A program made the translations under genes and the position numbers. From NCBI GenBank assembly GCA_934725525.1, contig CAKVCG010000016.1, positions 1 to 18,902 on the forward strand: a stretch of DNA of 18,902 nt, given 5' to 3'. Below the pieces are notes generated by a model that worked only from the letters and a program-made list of their open reading frames with translations, had not been told where the DNA came from and searched no databases. Shown here one piece after another: positions 15,799-18,902 of this stretch (position 1 is the stretch's first letter; each line of letters starts with the position of its first letter). The DNA comes from an uncultured Brachyspira sp. GTDB taxonomy: Bacteria > Spirochaetota > Brachyspiria > Brachyspirales > Brachyspiraceae.

Positions 15799-15826
15799 GG
15801 AACTTTTTTTAAAATTATTCGTCTAA
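15799..15826 (+). promoter_or_regulatory. ECF-sigma-like promoter, copy 1
   Basis: GGAAC at 15799-15803, exactly 16 bases starting with a run of seven T, then CGTCTAA at 15820-15826. The -35 GGAAC and -10 CGTC/TCTAA combination is typical of extracytoplasmic-function sigma factors and quite unlike the TTGACA/TATAAT promoters elsewhere in this window. The same pair and spacing recur 169 bases downstream. Confidence 0.6.
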
Positions 15827-15831
15827 CTATA

Positions 15832-15916
15832 CGATAAATAAGTAAATTTTTTTCATATGAGACTCCTCAATATTTAGAAGGGGACGGATTATTTAATATA
15901 GTCCGTCCTTTATTTT
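15832..15916 (+). ncRNA. Candidate small RNA, copy 1
   Basis: An ~85-nt segment between the ECF-like promoter and an intrinsic terminator. The 5' part is unstructured and AT-rich, with the core TTTTTTCATATGAGACTC at 15848-15865 shared with copy 2, followed by CTC, which is complementary to Shine-Dalgarno sequences. The 3' end is the terminator hairpin. A six-codon frame (ATG at 15857 to TAG at 15877) is not conserved in copy 2 and has no ribosome binding site, so a non-coding RNA is preferred. The 5' end is estimated from the promoter. Confidence 0.5.
15879..15916 (+). terminator. Intrinsic terminator of copy 1
   Basis: AGGGGACGGA (15879-15888) pairs with TCCGTCCTTT (15902-15911), two pairs being G-U, around a 13-nt loop. 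A T-rich tail follows to 15916. Confidence 0.75.
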
Positions 15917-15967
15917 AAAATTTCTAAATAATTTTTAAAATTTTTTTAAATAAAACGAAATTACTCG

Positions 15968-15995
15968 GGAACTTTTTTGAGATTTATTCGTCTAA
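15968..15995 (+). promoter_or_regulatory. ECF-sigma-like promoter, copy 2
   Basis: GGAAC at 15968-15972, exactly 16 bases starting with six T, then CGTCTAA at 15989-15995. Both elements and the spacing are identical to copy 1, while the spacer itself has drifted in its middle part. Confidence 0.6.
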
Positions 15996-16000
15996 ATATG

Positions 16001-16078
16001 TGATAGATAAAAGTTTTTTCATATTAGACTCATTAAATGATAAAAGGGACGGTCGATTGCTCTTCCGTCTCTTTTATT
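16001..16078 (+). ncRNA. Candidate small RNA, copy 2
   Basis: A ~78-nt segment laid out as in copy 1: promoter, short AT-rich 5' part, core TTTTTTCATATTAGACTC at 16014-16031 (17 of 18 bases as in copy 1), then a terminator. The stretch between core and terminator differs between copies, and the terminator loop is entirely different, while the stem keeps GGGACGG. This pattern of conserved promoter, core and stem fits a duplicated small RNA gene. The 5' end is estimated. Confidence 0.5.
16043..16078 (+). terminator. Intrinsic terminator of copy 2, possibly also serving the BFD-like gene
   Basis: AAAGGGACGG (16043-16052) pairs with CCGTCTCTTT (16065-16074) with one G-U pair and a 12-nt loop, followed by a T-rich tail. 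In minus-strand RNA one pair becomes an A-C mismatch, but a T-run also follows there, so it may end transcription of the gene at 16134 as well. Confidence 0.75.
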
Positions 16079-16133
16079 GTATTTTTATCATATTTATTAG
16101 TTTAATTAATTCAAATTATAATATTTTATAAAA

Positions 16134-16373
16134 TTAAGGCAAAGGCTCGTAATTATTCTTTTTGGCGTATTCTATCAAGCTTTCTATTCTGTTTACGCAT
16201 CCGCCGCAGCCTGTGGAAGCGCCCGTTTTTTCGGCAACGCTTTCAACTGTGGATAATCTATTTTCTACTATTTCTTTATAAGCCGTTCTGTAAGACACTT
16301 TTTTACAATGGCATAATTCTTTATCGTAATTTAAAGCCGTTTGACATTTCAAATCTTCTATAGCTAAATCCAT
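16134..16373 (-). CDS. BFD-like [2Fe-2S]-binding protein
   Basis: A 79-residue protein with the bacterioferritin-associated-ferredoxin/NirB-type cluster domain. Cys21 and Cys23 lie in LCHCKKV, Cys56 and Cys59 in GASTGCGGC, with STVESVAEKTGA between them. The four cysteines bind a [2Fe-2S] cluster. An additional Cys10 lies outside the motif. In other bacteria Bfd releases iron from bacterioferritin, and the same domain is found in nitrite reductases and as stand-alone proteins; no bacterioferritin gene is nearby, so the partner is unknown. AGAGGTG precedes the ATG. A promoter with TTGAAT (16427-16422), 16 bases and TAAAAT (16405-16400) on the minus strand is plausible. Confidence 0.88.
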   Translation of the reverse strand: MDLAIEDLKCQTALNYDKELCHCKKVSYRTAYKEIVENRLSTVESVAEKTGASTGCGGCVNRIESLIEYAKKNNYEPLP

Positions 16374-16452
16374 AATTTTGCACCTCTATTTTATTTATAA
16401 TTTTAACACTTAAAAAATAAAATTCAATATTTAAAATACATGCTTAATTCGT

Positions 16453-16481
16453 TTGTAATTTATAAAATTATAGATTAAAAT
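16453..16481 (+). promoter_or_regulatory. Possible promoter of the membrane-protein gene
   Basis: TTGTAA at 16453-16458, 17 bases, then TAAAAT at 16476-16481, four and five matches of six, 35 bases before the ATG at 16517. Confidence 0.4.
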
Positions 16482-16516
16482 ACATATTTATTAATCGTTA
16501 AAAATTAGGAAAAATT

Positions 16517-17287
16517 ATGCTCTCTTTTAGAAAAGATTTGGAAAAGAAAGATTTGGATATTTTGGATTTATTTACATTATCTTTTTATATATTCAGGCAG
16601 AATTTTTTTAACTTTTTTTTGATTAGTATGATTTGCGGAATTCCGATTATTCTTGCCTCGGCTTATTTTCCTCCATCGATTCCCGACCCGCTAAAAATTC
16701 AAACTACGGAAGATTTTATAAATTGGTTTAAAAACGAAGTCAATTTTGGATTCTATCTAAACGTTTTTTTGTCTTGGTTTTTGGATATAATTTCGCTCGC
16801 TTCGATTTCTTTTATTGTAGAGGCTATGGTTTATAAAAAAATAAGAACGGCTTTTTGGGGGATAAAAAAAAGTTTTTCGATTATTTTTCCGCTTCTTATA
16901 ACGTCGATTTTTTATATGATAATAATTTTTTTCGGACTCGCTTTCTTTATAGTCCCTGGAATTGTTTTTGTGGTTTTATTTATGTTTACGAATAATATTT
17001 GCGCTTTAAGGCATACTTGGGGAATTGACGCCATAAAATATTCTTCAAGTTTAATTAAACCGAAATTTTTCAAGGCTTTATTTATTCTTTTATTTATACT
17101 GTTTTTCAAAAATGTATTTTTAATTTCATTTCCTTCCGCTCCGAAAGAAACGAGAGAAGGTTTATTATACTATTTTTTATCTATGGGATTATTATATTTG
17201 TTTGACGCGTATTTCAAAACGATTATAACATTATTTTTCTTAAACAGAGATTTTGTGGCAAATTCGCAGAAAGTAGATTTCGATTAA
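16517..17287 (+). CDS. Multi-pass inner-membrane protein of unknown function
   Basis: A 256-residue, highly hydrophobic protein. About six membrane helices can be seen (roughly 30-50, 80-105, 118-145, 148-170, 188-208, 222-245) between a charged N-terminus (FRKDLEKKDLDILDLF) and a polar tail (NRDFVANSQKVDFD). The helix ending in PGIVFVVLFMF, followed by a polar loop and a conserved-looking ALRHTWGIDAIKYSSSLIKPK, resembles the YciC/DUF975-like or glycerophosphodiesterase-membrane-domain group, but I cannot fix the family. AGGAA stands before the ATG. It is a single gene with its own promoter and a strong terminator shared with flaB. No transport or enzymatic role can be read from the sequence. 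Confidence 0.8.
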   Translation: MLSFRKDLEKKDLDILDLFTLSFYIFRQNFFNFFLISMICGIPIILASAYFPPSIPDPLKIQTTEDFINWFKNEVNFGFYLNVFLSWFLDIISLASISFIVEAMVYKKIRTAFWGIKKSFSIIFPLLITSIFYMIIIFFGLAFFIVPGIVFVVLFMFTNNICALRHTWGIDAIKYSSSLIKPKFFKALFILLFILFFKNVFLISFPSAPKETREGLLYYFLSMGLLYLFDAYFKTIITLFFLNRDFVANSQKVDFD

Positions 17288-17347
17288 TTATAAAAAATTA
17301 TTTAGCAAACTATTTTAATAAAAAATTAAAAAATATTTGATAAAAAT

Positions 17348-17390
17348 AAAAGCCTTCGGAAATATTTAAATTTCCAAAAGGCTTTTTATT
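17348..17390. terminator. Bidirectional intrinsic terminator between the membrane-protein gene and flaB
   Basis: AAAAGCCTT (17348-17356) pairs with AAGGCTTTT (17378-17386), and inside it GGAAAT pairs with ATTTCC. T-runs follow in both directions. The two genes converge on it. Confidence 0.85.
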
Positions 17391-17427
17391 TAACCGTTAT
17401 AATATTTGTAATAAGTCGTTTTATTTA

Positions 17428-18264
17428 TTAACCTATTATTCTCATTATAGATTGAGTTCTCATGTTAGCGTTTGCGAGCATAGCGGCGCCAGTTTGTTGA
17501 AGAATTTGTTCGCGAGTATAGGCTACCATTTCTTGAGCCATATCGGCGTCTCTTATAACGCTTTCGCTTGCAATTGTGTTTTCAGTGGCAATCATTAAGC
17601 TTTTTACCATTGATTCCATTCTATTTTGAACCGCTCCTAATTCCGCTCTTTGAGCGACTACCATTTGAATTCCTTCGTCAATTCTTCCAAGAGATTGGTT
17701 TGCAGTTTCAACGGAAGAAATAGAAATAGGAGTTTCGCCTCCAACTTGAAGGTTAGCCGCAGTCATAGCGCCTATATTTACTGAAACTCTTTGGTCCATA
17801 TTAGCGCCGATGTGAAAAGAAATAGGAGTTTGTCCCTCTGAAGCGAATCTTCCAGTCAACATATTCATTTTGTTGAATTCGGCTTGAGAAGCGATTCTAT
17901 CAACTTCTTCCACCAATTGATTTACTTCAACTTGAATCAAAGCTCTGTCGCTGTCGGAATATATGCCGTTAGCGGATTGTATTGCCAACTCTCTCATTCT
18001 TTGCATGATATTGGTCGTTTCATTTAAATAACCTTCCGTAGTTTGAATGAAAGAAATGCCGCTTTGAGCGTTTCTCGTGGCTTGTTGAAGTCCGCGATAT
18101 TGAGAGCGCATTTTTTCCGAAACCGCTAATCCGGAAGCGTCGTCTCCCGCTCTGTTGATTCTTTGTCCGCTTGAAAGAGCCTCGATTGTTTTTGTCATTG
18201 AACTTCCAGTTAAGTTCAATTGCCTGTTCGCATTTAATGCTGAAACATTGTTGTTGATAATCAT
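17428..18264 (-). CDS. flaB: Flagellar filament core protein FlaB
   Basis: A complete 278-residue flagellin. The N-terminal D0/D1 block starts MIINNNVSALNANRQL and includes SSGQRINRAGDDASGLAVSEKMRSQ and NAQSGISFIQTTEGYL. The C-terminal block ends ENTIASESVIRDADMA, then QQTGAAMLANAN and IMRIIG. The middle is short, without the large D2/D3 surface domains, as in spirochaetal periplasmic filaments, where FlaB forms the core beneath a FlaA sheath. Spirochaetes carry several flaB paralogues; which one this is cannot be told here. GGAGGG precedes the ATG by 8 bases. No FliW, CsrA or other flagellar gene is adjacent. Upstream signals look like sigma-70, not sigma-28. Confidence 0.96.
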   Translation of the reverse strand: MIINNNVSALNANRQLNLTGSSMTKTIEALSSGQRINRAGDDASGLAVSEKMRSQYRGLQQATRNAQSGISFIQTTEGYLNETTNIMQRMRELAIQSANGIYSDSDRALIQVEVNQLVEEVDRIASQAEFNKMNMLTGRFASEGQTPISFHIGANMDQRVSVNIGAMTAANLQVGGETPISISSVETANQSLGRIDEGIQMVVAQRAELGAVQNRMESMVKSLMIATENTIASESVIRDADMAQEMVAYTREQILQQTGAAMLANANMRTQSIMRIIG

Positions 18265-18319
18265 AATTACTACCCTCCATGAATAGTGTTTAAAAAATTA
18301 AATTTTCAAAGCTTTTTTT

Positions 18320-18349
18320 ATTATATCTTTAATCTGTTTATCATCCCAA
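18320..18349 (-). promoter_or_regulatory. Sigma-70-like promoter of flaB
   Basis: On the minus strand TTGGGA (18349-18344), 18 bases, then TATAAT (18325-18320), ~55 bases before the ATG. No TAAA-N15-GCCGATAA sigma-28 site was found in the 258-base divergent gap; the nearest match, GATGATAA (18345-18338), has no matching -35. Confidence 0.45.
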
Positions 18350-18462
18350 TAAAACGAAGACATAATAAAACTTTATTTTTATAAATAATATATTATAATA
18401 TTTCTAAAAAAAAGTAAATACTAATATTAAAAAAAATTAGATATTTTTATATTAAAAATTAA

Positions 18463-18490
18463 TTGACTTTAACCCTTTATATAGTATTAT
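18463..18490 (+). promoter_or_regulatory. Promoter of kdsA
   Basis: TTGACT at 18463-18468, 16 bases, then TATTAT at 18485-18490, five of six matches each. The leader is about 26 nt with AAAGG at 18510-18514. Confidence 0.55.
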
Positions 18491-18522
18491 TAATAAATAA
18501 GTATCAAATAAAGGCTTGAATT

Positions 18523-18902
18523 ATGATTTTTGATTATAAAGGAATTACGAATAAAAATAAAGATTTAATATTTATAGTAGGTCCCTGCGTTATTGAAAGC
18601 GAAGAGATGACTATAAAAATCGCCAGAAAATTAAAAGAGATTAAAGAAAGATTAAATATACAATTAATATTTAAAGGCAGCTATGATAAGGCAAACAGAA
18701 CTTCTCTAAATTCTTTTAGAGGTTTAGGAATGAAAAACGGACTTGAAATATTAAAAACCGTTTCAAAAGAATTTAATCTACCGACTATAACCGATATACA
18801 TATTCCAGCAGAAGCCGAAGAAGCGGCAAAATATGTAGACTTTTTGCAAATTCCCGCATTCTTATGCAGACAAACGGATATGTTAAGAGCGGCTTGCGAA
18901 AC
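18523..18902 (+). CDS. kdsA: 3-deoxy-8-phosphooctulonate synthase KdsA, N-terminal part
   Basis: An open frame from ATG 18523 to the window end, giving 126 codons without a stop. The translation reads as KdsA, which condenses phosphoenolpyruvate with arabinose 5-phosphate to make KDO 8-phosphate for lipopolysaccharide or LOS. Seen in order: IVGPCVIES, FKGSYDKANRTS, SFRGLGMKNGLEIL, ITDIH and DFLQIPAFLCRQTDML. Cys22 in GPCVIES is the residue that marks the metal-dependent class (as in Aquifex); E. coli has Asn there. FKGSYDKANR differs slightly from the common FKASFDKANR. AAAGG precedes the ATG by 8 bases. The full protein should be about 270-280 residues, so over half is outside the window. 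Divergent from flaB. Confidence 0.93.
   Translation, partial: MIFDYKGITNKNKDLIFIVGPCVIESEEMTIKIARKLKEIKERLNIQLIFKGSYDKANRTSLNSFRGLGMKNGLEILKTVSKEFNLPTITDIHIPAEAEEAAKYVDFLQIPAFLCRQTDMLRAACE

Noticed and set aside
15857..15877. Six-codon frame ATG-AGA-CTC-CTC-AAT-ATT-TAG in copy 1, as a leader peptide before a terminator (attenuator)
   Set aside because: Copy 2 has ATT in place of ATG, neither copy has a ribosome binding site, and no plus-strand gene follows directly.
15706..16133. CRISPR-like or other repeat array
   Set aside because: Only two diverged units are present, each with promoter and terminator; there are no short repeats with spacers.
14743..16503. TTAATCGTTAAAA occurring at 14743 and again at 16491 as a shared operator
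   Set aside because: Only two AT-rich occurrences in different contexts; chance is likely in this base composition.
18020..18280. Second minus-strand frame at the flaB start
   Set aside because: Out-of-frame shadow of the conserved flagellin N-terminus.

Overview
This window looks like a chromosomal segment of a Brachyspira-type spirochaete. The base composition is strongly AT-rich. It carries a spirochaetal core flagellin (FlaB), a signal-peptide outer-membrane protein that resembles the Brachyspira variable surface protein (Vsp) family, an NtrY-like kinase and the start of a metal-type KdsA. The genus call rests on remembered family resemblance, not on a search.

Layout. 1-670: a small toxin-antitoxin remnant island, with a YoeB-like toxin truncated at its 3' end and a hicB-hicA pair. 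675-1923: the Vsp-like gene on the minus strand, with a full-consensus promoter and a strong terminator. 2004-4524: aspS and a LUD-domain gene on the minus strand, separated by a palindrome and an aspS promoter. 4747-7149: a HAD phosphatase and an NtrY-like sensor kinase, almost contiguous. 7173-7659: a degenerate receiver-domain gene and tRNA-Leu(CAA) on the minus strand, probably read from one promoter. 7841-9620: a FlgT/LPP20-like lipoprotein and queH. 9657-10171: a bidirectional terminator, a previously uncalled 55-codon gene and rpmE (L31) on the minus strand. 10356-11975: an unrecognised 344-residue protein and a zinc-ribbon Nudix hydrolase. 11999-15705: clpB and a UDP-glucuronate decarboxylase on the minus strand. 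15794-16080: two tandem promoter-short transcript-terminator units. 16134-17287: a BFD-like [2Fe-2S] protein (minus) and a multi-pass membrane protein (plus). 17348-18264: a bidirectional terminator and flaB. 18523-end: kdsA, running off the window.

Most of the content is housekeeping (AspRS, L31, ClpB, QueH, tRNA-Leu, KdsA) mixed with envelope and motility genes. The most unusual region is the gene-free stretch 15706-16133. It holds two diverged copies, about 169 bases apart, of a module with an ECF-sigma-like promoter (GGAAC, exactly 16 bases, CGTCTAA), a roughly 80-nt transcribed segment with a shared 18-nt core, and a strong intrinsic terminator. This reads as a duplicated pair of stress-regulated small RNAs. 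The second notable point is that the YoeB homology ends at a hairpin, U-tract and flank that also occur just downstream of the vsp gene. This suggests that recombination with vsp 3' sequence broke the toxin.
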